64,000 nucleotides of DNA. Source: Variovorax sp. DXTD-1. GTDB taxonomy: Bacteria > Pseudomonadota > Gammaproteobacteria > Burkholderiales > Burkholderiaceae_C. A program made the translations under genes and the position numbers. The DNA lies in NCBI RefSeq assembly GCF_003984625.1, contig NZ_RWKH01000007.1:62001-126000 (forward strand), written 5' to 3'. The notes under the pieces were generated by a model, which saw nothing but the letters and a program-made list of their open reading frames with translations, did not search any database and had not been told where the DNA came from. Positions 6,645-15,742 of this stretch are shown one piece after another; the stretch's first letter is position 1, and every line of letters starts with the position of its first letter.

Positions 6645-6791
6645 ATCCGTCCTTTCCACTATCCTTGCCACTAAAAACAGAAGGATTATGACGGACGCCG
6701 AGGAACCTGCCAGAACTTCCGTTCTAGCTTCTCTCCAATGAAAACAGGGGGTTTGGGGGAGTCAGAGGGTCGATGGGGAACCCTCAAATTG

Positions 6792-6876
6792 CGGAGAGTG
6801 TGAGATTCGAACTCACGGACGCTTTCACGTCGGCAGTTTTCAAGACTGCTGGTTTAAACCACTCACCCAACTCTCC
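6792..6876 (-). tRNA. tRNA-Ser(TGA), integration target of the adjacent element
   Basis: 85 nt with acceptor GGAGAGT/ACTCTCC, anticodon loop CTTGAAA (TGA) in stem GCAGT/ACTGC, a long type II variable arm and T loop GTTCGAATC. The 3' CCA is not encoded. The 3' end faces the integrase, so this end of the gene is the likely attachment core. The tRNA lies just downstream of hemW in the same direction. Confidence 0.95.
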
Positions 6877-6908
6877 GGAACCGTCGATTTTATGCTGACG
6901 CTGGCCCT

Positions 6909-8168
6909 TCAATCCTCGGGCAAGAAAAGCGTCTGCAGGTCGCTCAAAAAATCCAGCCCGCGTTCGGTGGGCCACACGCGGTGCAGGTCGCGGGCGATGA
7001 GGCCCTTGCGCTCGGCTTCTTCCAGGCCTTTTTGAATGCTGGTCATGGCTAGGCCGGTGCGCTCGCTGAACTGAGGCAGCGTAAAGCCTTCTTTCAGGCG
7101 CAGCGCGTTGAGCATGAACTCGAACGGCAGGTCGGCCAGCGCAACCTCGTCGCTTTGCGACACGGCCGTGCCGGCGCTGACGTTTTGCATGTACAGGCGC
7201 GGCTCCCGAAAGCGCACCTGGCGCACGATGCGGTGCGCAAAGCTCAGTTTGCTGTGGGCGCCGGCGCCAATGCCAAGGTAGTCGCCAAACTGCCAGTAGT
7301 TGAGGTTGTGCGCGCAGGTGTGGCCGCTGCGCGCATAGGCAGAAACCTCGTAGCGCGCCATGCCGTTGGCGGCGGTTCGCTCGGTGATGCGGTCGAGCAT
7401 GGCGTAGGCCAAATCATCTTCAGGCAAGGCGGGCGGAAACTTGGCGAACCAGGTGTTGGGCTCAATGGTGAGGTGGTACACCGATATGTGCGGCGGCGCG
7501 AGCGCCAGCGCTTGCGACAGGTCGGCGTCCAGGCCCTCGATGGTCTGGCCCGGCAGGGCGTACATCAGGTCGAGGTTGAAGGTGTCGAACGCACTGGCGG
7601 CCTCTTCCACTGCGGCAATGGCCTGGGCGCGGTCGTGCACGCGGCCAAGCGCTTTCAGGTGCTCGTCGTTAAAGCTCTGCACGCCCACCGAAAGGCGGGT
7701 AACGCCCGCACTGCGGTAGGCGCGAAAGCGGTTGCGCTCGAAGGTGCCGGGGTTGGCTTCAAGCGTTATTTCGCACTCGGGCGCGAGCTTGAGGCGGGCG
7801 CGCACGTCGCCCAGCAGGCGGTCTATGGCCTGGGGCGAAAAAAGGCTGGGCGTTCCGCCGCCTAAAAAAATGGTGTGAACGGTGCGGCCCCAGATAAGGG
7901 GCAGCGCGGCGTCCAGGTCGGCAATCAGCGCATCGAGGTACGCCGCCTCTGGAATGCCTTCAGCCTCGGCCTCGCTGGTGGCGCGCCACTCGTGCGAGTT
8001 GAAGTCGCAGTAAGGGCACTTGCGCAGGCACCACGGCAAATGAATGTAGAGCGACAGGGGCGGCAGCGCGGCCAGTTGCAACGGGCCGGGCCGCATCCAG
8101 TGCAGCACGTCGTTGGCCTGCGGAGCGCCCGCGGCCTGCGCCGGCTGAATGGGAAACACGGTGGCCAT
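6909..8168 (-). CDS. hemW: HemW, radical SAM heme chaperone
   Basis: 419 residues. The radical SAM cluster motif CLRKCPYC (CX3CX2C, residues about 47-54) follows LSLYIHLPW. Next come GGGTPSLFS, the SAM-site EANPG segment and GVTRLSVGVQSF, all standard for the HemN/HemW group. The C-terminal HemN_C winged-helix domain (FEFMLNALRL, GL..ERTGL) closes the protein. The CPYCDF form without HemN-specific N-terminal residues favours HemW, which carries heme to respiratory enzymes, over coproporphyrinogen dehydrogenase HemN. It follows rdgB by 14 bases, the last gene of an rph-rdgB-hemW run. Confidence 0.93.
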   Translation of the reverse strand: MATVFPIQPAQAAGAPQANDVLHWMRPGPLQLAALPPLSLYIHLPWCLRKCPYCDFNSHEWRATSEAEAEGIPEAAYLDALIADLDAALPLIWGRTVHTIFLGGGTPSLFSPQAIDRLLGDVRARLKLAPECEITLEANPGTFERNRFRAYRSAGVTRLSVGVQSFNDEHLKALGRVHDRAQAIAAVEEAASAFDTFNLDLMYALPGQTIEGLDADLSQALALAPPHISVYHLTIEPNTWFAKFPPALPEDDLAYAMLDRITERTAANGMARYEVSAYARSGHTCAHNLNYWQFGDYLGIGAGAHSKLSFAHRIVRQVRFREPRLYMQNVSAGTAVSQSDEVALADLPFEFMLNALRLKEGFTLPQFSERTGLAMTSIQKGLEEAERKGLIARDLHRVWPTERGLDFLSDLQTLFLPED

Positions 8169-8182
8169 GGGTCAGTCAGCCA

Positions 8183-8791
8183 TCAGAACCAGCGTTCGCG
8201 CATCAGGGCGAGCATGGCCTTTGCCGCCTGGCCCCGGTGGCTGTTGGCGTTTTTTACCTCGGGCGGCAGTTGGGCAAAGGTTTTGCCAAAGCTGGGCAGG
8301 TACATGACGGGGTCGAACCCGAAGCCGTTGTCGCCAATGGGCGCCTGGGCAATTTCACCGACCACGCGGCCTACGGCAATGAGGGGTTCGGGGTCGTCGT
8401 GGCCGCGCAGCGCAACCAGGGTGCTGACGAGTGCGGCGCGGCGGTTGGCCACGCCGTTCAGTTGCTCGAGCAGAGCCTTCACGTTGTTGGCATCGCCCTT
8501 GGCATAGCCGAACTGGGTGGCGTAAAACGCGGTGTCGACGCCGGGCAGGCCGCCGAAGGCATCAACGCAAAGGCCGGCATCGTCTGCAATGGCGGGCAGG
8601 CCGGTGGCGGCGCTGGCATGGCGCGCCTTGGCGAGGGCGTTTTCTACAAAGGTGCGAAACGGCTCTTCGGCCTCGCCCACGCCCAGTGCCGATTGGGGCA
8701 CGAGCGTGACCGACAGATCCGCAAACAGCTGCTGCAGCTCGGCAAGCTTGCCGGCGTTGTTGGAGGCCAGGACCAGTTGCATTGCCGCCAT
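8183..8791 (-). CDS. rdgB: RdgB/HAM1 non-canonical purine NTP pyrophosphatase
   Basis: 202 residues. It hydrolyses ITP, dITP and XTP to monophosphates, keeping deaminated purines out of nucleic acids. Family signatures are LVLASNNAGKLAEL at the start, TFVENALAKARHA (metal site), ADDAGLCVDAFGGLPGVDTA and FGFDPVMYLP. Start uncertain between ATG 8791 and ATG 8782; the second gives the usual MQLVLASNN N-terminus. Lies 3 bases after rph, a pairing common in proteobacteria. Confidence 0.95.
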   Translation of the reverse strand: MAAMQLVLASNNAGKLAELQQLFADLSVTLVPQSALGVGEAEEPFRTFVENALAKARHASAATGLPAIADDAGLCVDAFGGLPGVDTAFYATQFGYAKGDANNVKALLEQLNGVANRRAALVSTLVALRGHDDPEPLIAVGRVVGEIAQAPIGDNGFGFDPVMYLPSFGKTFAQLPPEVKNANSHRGQAAKAMLALMRERWF

Positions 8792-8794
8792 TGG

Positions 8795-9526
8795 TTATTT
8801 AGAGAGCAAAGCCTGCTGCTGCATGACGATGAGTTCGCCGATGCCTTTTTCGGCCAGGCCGAGCAGGATGTTCATCTCGTCGCGCGAAAAAGCCGCGCCT
8901 TCGGCGGTGCCCTGCACTTCGACGAAATGGCCGGCGCCGGTCATCACCACGTTCATGTCGGTGTCGCAGGCGGAGTCTTCGGTGTATTCCAGGTCGAGCA
9001 GCGGCGTGCCGGCCACGATGCCGACAGAAATGGCGGCCACGTGGCCCCGGATGGGCGACGCGGGAATGGTGCCGGCGGCCAGCAGTTTGTTGACGGCGTC
9101 TTGCGCGGCAACAAAGGCGCCGGTAATGGCCGCGGTGCGGGTGCCACCATCGGCCTGCAGCACGTCGCAGTCGAGGTGAATGGTGCGCTCGCCCAGCGCG
9201 GCCAGGTCGAACACGGCGCGCATCGAGCGGCCGATAAGGCGCTGAATCTCTTGCGTGCGGCCGCTTTGCTTGCCGCGGGCGGCTTCGCGGTCGCTGCGGG
9301 TGTGGGTGGCGCGCGGCAGCATGCCGTATTCGGCCGTCACCCAGCCTTCACCGCTGCCGCGCTTGTGCGGGGGCACGCGCTCTTCGATGGAGGCGGTGCA
9401 CAGCACGCGGGTTTGGCCGAATTCGATGAGCACCGAGCCTTCAGCGTGAATGGTGAAGCCGCGGGTCATGCGAACGGGGCGCAGCTGGTCGGCGGCACGG
9501 CCGCCGCTTCGTGTGAAAGCAGTCAT
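8795..9526 (-). CDS. rph: RNase PH
   Basis: 243 residues, beginning [18 protein letters not shown], the normal N-terminus (a longer in-frame extension to 9715 only overlaps the phosphatase gene). Phosphorolytic 3'-5' exoribonuclease that trims tRNA precursors. Visible: [16 protein letters not shown], the catalytic region [54 protein letters not shown] and [11 protein letters not shown]. Normal length. First gene of rph-rdgB-hemW, about 60 bp after the phosphatase. Confidence 0.96.
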   Translation of the reverse strand: MTAFTRSGGRAADQLRPVRMTRGFTIHAEGSVLIEFGQTRVLCTASIEERVPPHKRGSGEGWVTAEYGMLPRATHTRSDREAARGKQSGRTQEIQRLIGRSMRAVFDLAALGERTIHLDCDVLQADGGTRTAAITGAFVAAQDAVNKLLAAGTIPASPIRGHVAAISVGIVAGTPLLDLEYTEDSACDTDMNVVMTGAGHFVEVQGTAEGAAFSRDEMNILLGLAEKGIGELIVMQQQALLSK

Positions 9527-9587
9527 TTTTGTAGAGGTATGTGAAACAAGAGCGGAGGCAGCCCCGCAAGCCGAAGCAGCCTTGAAA

Positions 9588-10493
9588 TCAGATTTTCTTG
9601 GCGGCAGAACGGCGAATGGCTTCGTTGATTTCGGCAATGGAGCGCTCGATGGCGTCTTCGTCCATGTCGTCGATCTCGCCGTCGGAGGGCATGCCGGCCT
9701 GGATGGTGGAGGCAAACACGCCGTCGTCGATGGTTTCGGTGGAAACGCCGCGGTCTTCGCCCGTTGAATCGGGCGTTTCCCATTCGAGCGCGATGAGCGT
9801 CACGTTGTCGCTGTGGGCGCCGCCCTTGCGCAGCGCCATTTCAGCCAGGTCTGGCGCGGCGTCGGACACGGGCTTGTCGGAAGACAGAGTGTGCACGATG
9901 ACGGCGTCGTCGAGCACGCCCCACACGCCGTCGGAGCACAGCATGATGCGGTCGCCGCGCTGCAGTTGCAGCGGGGCCGAAATATCGAACAGCGGCGTGG
10001 TCGGCGAACCCAGGCAGGTGAGCAGCAGGTTGCGGTTGACGGGCATGTCCGCCCCTTGGGGGCGCGGGCGCTCGGCATGCGAATGGTCGCGCGTGCGAGT
10101 GAGCAGGCGGCCGTCGCGCACCACGTAAAGGCGCGAGTCGCCGCAGTGCATCCAGGTGGCCGTGGTGCCTTGGAGCAGGGCCGCGACAACGGTGGTGCGC
10201 GGCGTGTCGAGCATGGCCTTGTGGCTTGCGTACCGCATGATCTGCTGGTGCGCCGCCATGGCCGATTCGGCCAGGAAGGCCTTGGCGTCCTTGACCGTCG
10301 GGCGGGCCTCGCGCTGATACAGGGCCGCAATGGTCTGCAAGGCCAGTTGGGCCGCAACCTCGCCTTCGGGGTGGCCGCCCATGCCGTCGGCCAGCACAAA
10401 AAGGCCGGACTCCCGCGTGTAGCAATAGCCCATGCGGTCTTCGTTCTTGAGACGGCCGCCTTTGCGGCTGACCTGGAATACCGAGAATTTCAT
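9588..10493 (-). CDS. PP2C-type serine/threonine protein phosphatase
   Basis: 301 residues from the ATG at 10493, overlapping the kinase stop by 4 bases (ATGA). Motifs of the Mn/Mg-dependent PP2C/Stp1 family are present: [45 protein letters not shown] and [14 protein letters not shown]. All metal-binding aspartates are present. It presumably reverses the action of the kinase just upstream. The C-terminal tail of about 60 residues is acidic and ends in KKI; it is not part of the usual PP2C fold. Confidence 0.93.
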   Translation of the reverse strand: MKFSVFQVSRKGGRLKNEDRMGYCYTRESGLFVLADGMGGHPEGEVAAQLALQTIAALYQREARPTVKDAKAFLAESAMAAHQQIMRYASHKAMLDTPRTTVVAALLQGTTATWMHCGDSRLYVVRDGRLLTRTRDHSHAERPRPQGADMPVNRNLLLTCLGSPTTPLFDISAPLQLQRGDRIMLCSDGVWGVLDDAVIVHTLSSDKPVSDAAPDLAEMALRKGGAHSDNVTLIALEWETPDSTGEDRGVSTETIDDGVFASTIQAGMPSDGEIDDMDEDAIERSIAEINEAIRRSAAKKI

Positions 10494-11497
10494 GCCGGAC
10501 GGGTGGTAGGTGCCGCCGCCCTGGGCAGGGCCTTCTTGTCGAAGGAGCGGATGTTGTCGAAAGAAAGCCGCACCTTTTCGCCGACGGTGAGCTTGGTGTA
10601 GCGCCGCTCGCCTTCGCGGCTCAGTTCTTTTTGCAGCGCAAAGACCGATTGGGGACGGGAGAGCGGGTCGAGCGACATGCACCACTCGACCACTTCGATC
10701 AGGTTGTCCGAATACACGCCGCGCAGGCGCGACAGCGACAGGCTGAGCCGGTCTTTCTCGATGCGGCGCGGAGCGTCGTTGGGCGGGTAGCCCTGCATGC
10801 AGGCGTAAATGCAGGCGCCAATGGCGTAGATGTCGGTCCAGGGGCCCATCGACGAGTCGCGCCGGTACATCTCGGGGGCGGCAAAGCCGGGGGTGTACAT
10901 AGGGCGGATGAAGATGCCCTCTTTGCTGAGCACTTCGCGTGCGGCACCAAAGTCGATCAGCACGGCGCGGTCTTCGTCGGTGACAAAGATGTTGGCGGGC
11001 TTGATGTCCAGGTGGAGCATCTTGTACTGGTGCACGATGCGAAGGCCGCGCAGAATTTCATCGAAAAGCGAGCGGATGGTCGATTCGCGGAAGACCTTGG
11101 GCCGTTTCAGGTCGCGCGCGGTCACCACAAAGTCCTGCAGGGTCGCGCCCTCCAGGTAGTTCATGACCATGTAGACGGTTTCGTTCTCTCTAAAGAAGTT
11201 GAGAACGCTGACCACCGAGGCATGCGAGATTTGCGCGAGCGAGCGGCCTTCCTCGAAAAAGCTCTTCAGGCCGAGCCGGTAGAGAGACAGCTTTTCGGGC
11301 GCGACCTCGGGCGTGAGCTCGCCGGGCCCGCGGGTTGCAAGGGAGGAAGGCAGGTATTCCTTGATGGCAACCTGCTGTCCGCTGGGGTCGATGGCGAGAT
11401 AGACGACGCCAAACCCGCCTGCTGAAAGCCGGCGAACGATGCGGTAACCGCCAATGACCGTATCAGGCAGCAGGGGCGAAGGCTTGACCTTTGACAT
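10490..11497 (-). CDS. Hanks-type serine/threonine protein kinase
   Basis: 335 residues from ATG 11497. Complete kinase core: glycine loop LSAGGFGVVY (25-34), VAIKE with the ATP-binding Lys (about 46), catalytic loop HLDIKPANI, metal-binding IDFGAAR, TPGFAAPEM activation-segment end and DIYAIGACIY. The catalytic loop is HLD rather than HRD, a variant seen in several bacterial kinases. There is no transmembrane segment or PASTA domain, so the enzyme is cytoplasmic; about 60 C-terminal residues are basic and unassigned. Translationally coupled to the PP2C gene, forming a kinase/phosphatase switch. Substrates cannot be read from the sequence. Confidence 0.92.
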   Translation of the reverse strand: MSKVKPSPLLPDTVIGGYRIVRRLSAGGFGVVYLAIDPSGQQVAIKEYLPSSLATRGPGELTPEVAPEKLSLYRLGLKSFFEEGRSLAQISHASVVSVLNFFRENETVYMVMNYLEGATLQDFVVTARDLKRPKVFRESTIRSLFDEILRGLRIVHQYKMLHLDIKPANIFVTDEDRAVLIDFGAAREVLSKEGIFIRPMYTPGFAAPEMYRRDSSMGPWTDIYAIGACIYACMQGYPPNDAPRRIEKDRLSLSLSRLRGVYSDNLIEVVEWCMSLDPLSRPQSVFALQKELSREGERRYTKLTVGEKVRLSFDNIRSFDKKALPRAAAPTTRPA

Positions 11498-11588
11498 AAT
11501 CCGGGAGTTTCGCCCGAAGGCGATGGTGCGGCAAGCGAACGCCATGCCGACGCCTCGGTGCATACAGCAAAAACCACAGTGAGGCGCA

Positions 11589-12503
11589 ATGCCAGTTTAC
11601 AGCATGACCGGCTATGCCAGTGGCCAGAACGGCCCCGTTGGCAGCCACTCCGAAGCCGAAGCACGGCCTACCGCCGCAGGCCGACTCGGGGTCGAAATAC
11701 GCTCGGTCAACAGCCGCTTTCTCGACCTCACCTTCAAACTGCCGGAAGAACTGCGCCAGCATGAAACCGCGCTGCGCGAGCTGCTCACGGGCAAGCTGAA
11801 GCGCGGCAAGGTCGAAGTGCGGGCCGCCATCGAAAACACCGCGCAGGGCGGCATCGTCGAGCCATCGGTCAAGCTGCTGCAGCGGCTGAACGGCGTGCAG
11901 GACGGCATCAAGGCCTGGCTGCCCGGCGCCCGCGAACTGAGCGTCGCCGACGTATTGCGGCTGGCCGGCGGCGACGGCACCACCCGTGGCGACTGGGGCA
12001 GCGACCTGCTCGACGTGGCCGGCAAAGCGCTGGACGCGCTGATGTCCGCCCGCCAGCGCGAAGGCGCGCGGCTCGCCAAGATGCTCGAAGCCCACCTTGC
12101 CCAGCTGCGTACGCTGGTCGAACAGGCCGGCCCGCTGATTCCGCAACTGGTCGAGCAGCAGCGCGCGCGCTTCCTCGAGCGCTGGCAAGAGGCCATGGGC
12201 CTGACCGGCGGCACCCTGCCCGAGGCCGCGCAAGACCGGGCGCTGAACGAGGCGACGGCTTTTGCGATTCGCATCGACGTGGCGGAAGAGCTCACGCGGC
12301 TGAACTCGCACCTGGACGAGATCGAGCGGCTGCTCAAGAAGGGTGGCGAAATCGGCAAGCGGCTGGACTTTTTGATCCAGGAACTGCACCGCGAGGCCAA
12401 TACACTGGGCTCCAAGTCCGCAGCGCTGGAGCTCACCCGCATTGGCGTGGACATGAAGGTGCTGATCGAGCAGATGCGCGAACAGGTACAAAACATCGAA
12501 TGA
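11589..12503 (+). CDS. yicC: YicC-family endoribonuclease
   Basis: 304 residues. Starts [15 protein letters not shown], the characteristic YicC N-terminus (MTGYAR/S), then [20 protein letters not shown]. The C-terminal DUF1732 part contains EEDR-like [32 protein letters not shown] and the highly conserved [20 protein letters not shown]. YicC proteins act in RNA decay and stress physiology. An insertion (residues about 12-28, [16 protein letters not shown]) is longer than usual. Overlaps gmk by 4 bases, the common bacterial arrangement. Confidence 0.93.
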   Translation: MPVYSMTGYASGQNGPVGSHSEAEARPTAAGRLGVEIRSVNSRFLDLTFKLPEELRQHETALRELLTGKLKRGKVEVRAAIENTAQGGIVEPSVKLLQRLNGVQDGIKAWLPGARELSVADVLRLAGGDGTTRGDWGSDLLDVAGKALDALMSARQREGARLAKMLEAHLAQLRTLVEQAGPLIPQLVEQQRARFLERWQEAMGLTGGTLPEAAQDRALNEATAFAIRIDVAEELTRLNSHLDEIERLLKKGGEIGKRLDFLIQELHREANTLGSKSAALELTRIGVDMKVLIEQMREQVQNIE

Positions 12504-13132
12504 GCGAGCGAATGGACTATCCGGGCAACATTTTTGTGGTGGCGGCACCCAGCGGTGCCGGCAAATCGAGCCTGGTCAAAGCGCTCATGGAACTGGACAC
12601 GGCCGTTCAGCCCTCGGTTTCGCACACCACGCGGCCACCGCGCGGACAAGAAAAGCACGGCCGGGAGTACTTTTTTACCTCGCCGTCGGAGTTCGACGCC
12701 ATGATTGCCGCAGACGGCTTTGTGGAATGGGCCCATGTGCACGGCCACCGGTACGGCACCTCCAAAAAGGCCATTGAGGAGCGGATTGCCCAGGGGGCGG
12801 ACGTCATTCTCGAAATCGACTTTCAGGGTGCCATCCAGATCCGCAAGACTTTTGCGAACGCGGTCATGATTTTCATCCTGCCGCCAAGCTGGGAAGAACT
12901 GCGCTCCCGGCTGGAGCGGCGCGGGGAAGACAGCGCCGCCGTCATCGAGCTGCGGCTCAAGAATGCCGCCGAAGAGATGGCCCGGGCGGGGGAATTCGAC
13001 TTCGTTATAATCAACGAGTTATTTGAGCGCGCGCTTTTCGATCTCAAGGCGATCGTCCACGCTCAGCGGCTTCGGTACTCTGCACAGCGCCGCGCACGTG
13101 CCGACACATTCGCCGCACTGAACATCCCCTGA
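12500..13132 (+). CDS. gmk: Guanylate kinase
   Basis: 210 residues. Converts GMP to GDP with ATP. P-loop APSGAGKSS (16-24), GMP-binding [32 protein letters not shown] and the LID region [23 protein letters not shown] overlaps the yicC stop (ATGA). It is followed 31 bp later by rpoZ; gmk-rpoZ-spoT is a classic neighbourhood linking GTP supply, RNA polymerase and (p)ppGpp. Confidence 0.97.
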   Translation: MSERMDYPGNIFVVAAPSGAGKSSLVKALMELDTAVQPSVSHTTRPPRGQEKHGREYFFTSPSEFDAMIAADGFVEWAHVHGHRYGTSKKAIEERIAQGADVILEIDFQGAIQIRKTFANAVMIFILPPSWEELRSRLERRGEDSAAVIELRLKNAAEEMARAGEFDFVIINELFERALFDLKAIVHAQRLRYSAQRRARADTFAALNIP

Positions 13133-13163
13133 TTTCCTGCTCACTGACCGAAAGATTCTCATC

Positions 13164-13367
13164 ATGGCCCGCATCACCGTCGAAGATTGTCTGCTTCAGA
13201 TCCCCAACCGCTTCCAGCTGGTTCTGGCCGCCACCTACCGTGCGCGCATGCTGAGCCAGGGCCACGCGCCCAAGATCGAGAGCAAGAACAAGCCCGCCGT
13301 GACCGCCCTGCGCGAGATCGCCGAAGGCAAGATCGGCATTGAAATGCTCAAGAAGGTGCCGGGCTGA
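13164..13367 (+). CDS. rpoZ: RNA polymerase omega subunit
   Basis: 67 residues, the normal size. [20 protein letters not shown], then the [11 protein letters not shown] helix and [18 protein letters not shown] are diagnostic of omega. It binds beta-prime and, in proteobacteria, helps form a (p)ppGpp site. Followed by a strong terminator that separates it from spoT. Confidence 0.97.
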   Translation: MARITVEDCLLQIPNRFQLVLAATYRARMLSQGHAPKIESKNKPAVTALREIAEGKIGIEMLKKVPG

Positions 13368-13392
13368 TCTGACGCAGCCCTGCAACGAAAAG

Positions 13393-13416
13393 GCACCGCA
13401 AAGCGGTGCTTTTTTT
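13393..13416 (+). terminator. Intrinsic terminator after rpoZ
   Basis: GCACCGC (13393-13399) and GCGGTGC (13403-13409) form a perfect 7-bp stem with an AAA loop, followed by seven T. It ends the yicC-gmk-rpoZ transcript before spoT, at least partly. Confidence 0.9.
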
Positions 13417-13460
13417 ACGTCTGGACGCGTCCATACAGCGGTCACGCTAAAGTGGTAGCC

Positions 13461-15716
13461 ATGAGTGCGGTTGCCAAACATCAGTCCCATGCCCCTTCGG
13501 GCACGCCAAAGCCGAGCCCGGCGGCGCTGAATGCGGCCGCCGCAAGCTTTGCCGCGCTGACGGCCAGGCTCGATTACCTGAGCCCCGAGGACACCGAGCT
13601 GGTCCGCCGCGCCTACCGCTTTGCCGACGAGGCCCATCTGGGCCAGTTGCGCAACAGCGGTGAGCCCTACATTACGCACCCGATTGCCGTGGCTGCGCAA
13701 TGCGCCGAATGGAAGCTCGACGCGCAGGCGCTGATGGCCGCCCTGCTGCACGACGCCATCGAAGATTGCGGCGTTACCAAGCCGGAACTGATCGAGCGCT
13801 TTGGCGCCCCGGTTGCCGAGCTGGTCGACGGGCTCACCAAGCTGGACAAGCTGCAGTTCAACACGCGCGAAGAAAACCAGGCCGAATCGTTCCGCAAGAT
13901 GCTTCTGGCCATGGCGCGCGATGTGCGCGTCATTCTGGTGAAGCTGGCCGACCGCACGCACAACATGCGCACGCTGGACGATGCGCCGCGCGAAAAGTGG
14001 GCCCGCATCTCGCGCGAAACGCTCGAGATCTATGCGCCCATCGCACACCGGCTCGGCCTGAACCAGACTTATCGCGAGCTGCAAGAACTCTCGTTCCGCC
14101 ATCTGAAGCCTTGGCGCTACGCCACGCTGTCCAAGGCCGTTGCCAAGGCGAGAGGCCGTCGGCGCGACCTGATCCAGAAGGTGCAGAAAGAGGTCGAGTC
14201 CGCCTTCTCGGCCGCCGGCATGACGCTGCGGATTGCGGGCCGCGAAAAAACGCTCTATTCGATCTACCGCAAGATGGAAGAAAAGCACCTGAGCTTTGCC
14301 CAGGTGACTGACATCTACGGTTTTCGGCTGATCGTGCCGAACGTGATCGCCTGCTACACGGGCCTTGGCATCCTGCACCAGATGTACAAGCCGCTGCCGG
14401 GCAAGTTCAAGGACCACATCGCCATTGCCAAGCTCAACGGCTACCAGTCGCTGCACACCACGCTGGTGGGCCCGGCGGGTGTGAACGTGGAGTTTCAGCT
14501 GCGCACCGAGGCCATGCACGTGGTGGCCGAATCGGGCGTGGCGGCGCATTGGCTCTACAAGGCCGCGGAGCCGAATGCGGCAAGCAACGACCGGCTCGGC
14601 ACCAAGTGGCTGCAGTCGCTGCTCGACATTCAGGACGAAACCCGCGACGCGGCCGAGTTCTGGGACCACGTCAAGGTCGACCTGTTTCCTGATGCGGTCT
14701 ACGTGTTCACGCCCAAGAGCCAGATCCTGGCGCTGCCGCGCGGCGCCACGGTGGTCGACTTTGCCTACGCCATTCACAGCAACATCGGCGACCACACGTC
14801 TGCTGCGCGTATCAACGGCGACCAGGTGCCGCTGCGCACCGAGCTGAAGAACGGCGACGTGGTCGAGGTGATTACCGCGCCGGTGTCAACGCCCAATCCT
14901 GCCTGGCTCGGCTTTGTTCGAACCGGCCGCGCGCGCTCCAAGATCCGCCACTATCTGAAGACGCTGGCTCACGCTGAATCCGAAGGGCTGGGCGAAAAAC
15001 TGCTCGCGCAGGCGTTGCGCGCCGAAGGCCTGAGCAAGCTGCCGGCCGACGATGCCGAGCATCAGGCGCTGTGGGAAAAGCTGTTGCGCTTCACCGGCAA
15101 CCGCACGCGCGCCGAGCTGCTGACCGACATCGGACTGGGCAAGCGAATTGCCAGCATCGTCGCCAAACGGCTCGTGGCCATGCTCTCCGAACTGGGCGAG
15201 CGGCCGGATGCGCTGCTGCTGAGCCGCGAGCGCTTCATTTCGCACGAAACCATTTCGCAGGGCGCCGTGACGCTGGACGGCAGCGAGAACTCCTCCGTTC
15301 GCTTTGCCCTGTGCTGCCGCCCAATTCCGGGCGATGAGATCGTCGGCTATCTGGGGCATGGCGAAGGCCTGGTGGTGCATACCGAAAGCTGCGGCGTCGG
15401 CCAACGCCTGCGGCACAAGGACAGCGAGCGCTTCTTCGCGGTCGAATGGGCCGACGAGCCCACACGTGCTTTCGAAACCGGCGTGGTGATTACCGTGCGC
15501 AACGACAAGGGCGTGCTGGCCCGCGTGGCCGCGACCCTGGCGGATGCTGAAGCGGACATCACGCACGTCGAAATGGCCGATGAAACGCCGCAGGACTCGA
15601 CCGACCTGCGCTTTGTGATTGCCGTGCGCGACCGGAGCCATCTCGATGCGGTGTTGCGCGCGGCGCGGCGCACTGCGTCGGTGCTGACGGCTGCTCGGAC
15701 GGTTCCCGCGCCCTGA
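13461..15716 (+). CDS. spoT: Bifunctional (p)ppGpp synthetase/hydrolase, SpoT/Rel type
   Basis: 751 residues from ATG 13461 (an in-frame GTG 9 bases earlier is less likely). HD hydrolase: YITHPIAVA and HDAIEDCG (about 97-103) with intact metal ligands, so hydrolysis should work. Synthetase: YRKMEEKHLSFAQVTDIYGF and GYQSLHTTL. TGS: VYVFTPKSQILALPRGATVV. C-terminal zinc-finger/ACT part: RCCRPIPGDEIVGY-like CCRPIPGDEI and the ACT domain from VITVRNDKGVLARV onwards. Controls the stringent response. Separated from rpoZ by a terminator, so it probably also has its own promoter. Confidence 0.96.
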   Translation: MSAVAKHQSHAPSGTPKPSPAALNAAAASFAALTARLDYLSPEDTELVRRAYRFADEAHLGQLRNSGEPYITHPIAVAAQCAEWKLDAQALMAALLHDAIEDCGVTKPELIERFGAPVAELVDGLTKLDKLQFNTREENQAESFRKMLLAMARDVRVILVKLADRTHNMRTLDDAPREKWARISRETLEIYAPIAHRLGLNQTYRELQELSFRHLKPWRYATLSKAVAKARGRRRDLIQKVQKEVESAFSAAGMTLRIAGREKTLYSIYRKMEEKHLSFAQVTDIYGFRLIVPNVIACYTGLGILHQMYKPLPGKFKDHIAIAKLNGYQSLHTTLVGPAGVNVEFQLRTEAMHVVAESGVAAHWLYKAAEPNAASNDRLGTKWLQSLLDIQDETRDAAEFWDHVKVDLFPDAVYVFTPKSQILALPRGATVVDFAYAIHSNIGDHTSAARINGDQVPLRTELKNGDVVEVITAPVSTPNPAWLGFVRTGRARSKIRHYLKTLAHAESEGLGEKLLAQALRAEGLSKLPADDAEHQALWEKLLRFTGNRTRAELLTDIGLGKRIASIVAKRLVAMLSELGERPDALLLSRERFISHETISQGAVTLDGSENSSVRFALCCRPIPGDEIVGYLGHGEGLVVHTESCGVGQRLRHKDSERFFAVEWADEPTRAFETGVVITVRNDKGVLARVAATLADAEADITHVEMADETPQDSTDLRFVIAVRDRSHLDAVLRAARRTASVLTAARTVPAP

Positions 15717-15742
15717 AATTCCGCCTGAAGCCGGAGGCGCGC

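Larger units (their letters stand above)
594..6791. mobile_element. Remnant of an integrative phage or satellite element at tRNA-Ser(TGA)
   Basis: The element starts at the 3' end of tRNA-Ser (6792), with the integrase 148 bp away and reading away from the tRNA, as is usual for tRNA-targeted integrases. It holds a ribbon-helix-helix-like gene, several unknown small genes, AlpA, an iteron-containing replication gene, a truncated capsid gene and one plus-strand cargo gene. No tail, portal, terminase, lysis or CI/Cro genes are visible. The left boundary is broken: the capsid gene runs into a truncated efflux gene, and no copy of the tRNA-Ser 3' end was seen on that side. Gene content fits a capsid-encoding satellite (cf-PICI-like) or a heavily deleted prophage. 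Confidence 0.7.

Noticed and set aside
9598-10601. Long plus-strand reading frames opposite the phosphatase and kinase genes
   Set aside because: They mirror the codon structure of the real minus-strand genes and have no family motifs; GC-rich coding DNA regularly gives such shadows.
13001-13012. TATAAT in gmk as a promoter for rpoZ
   Set aside because: No acceptable -35 at the right distance; rpoZ is 31 bp after gmk and can be read from the yicC-gmk transcript.
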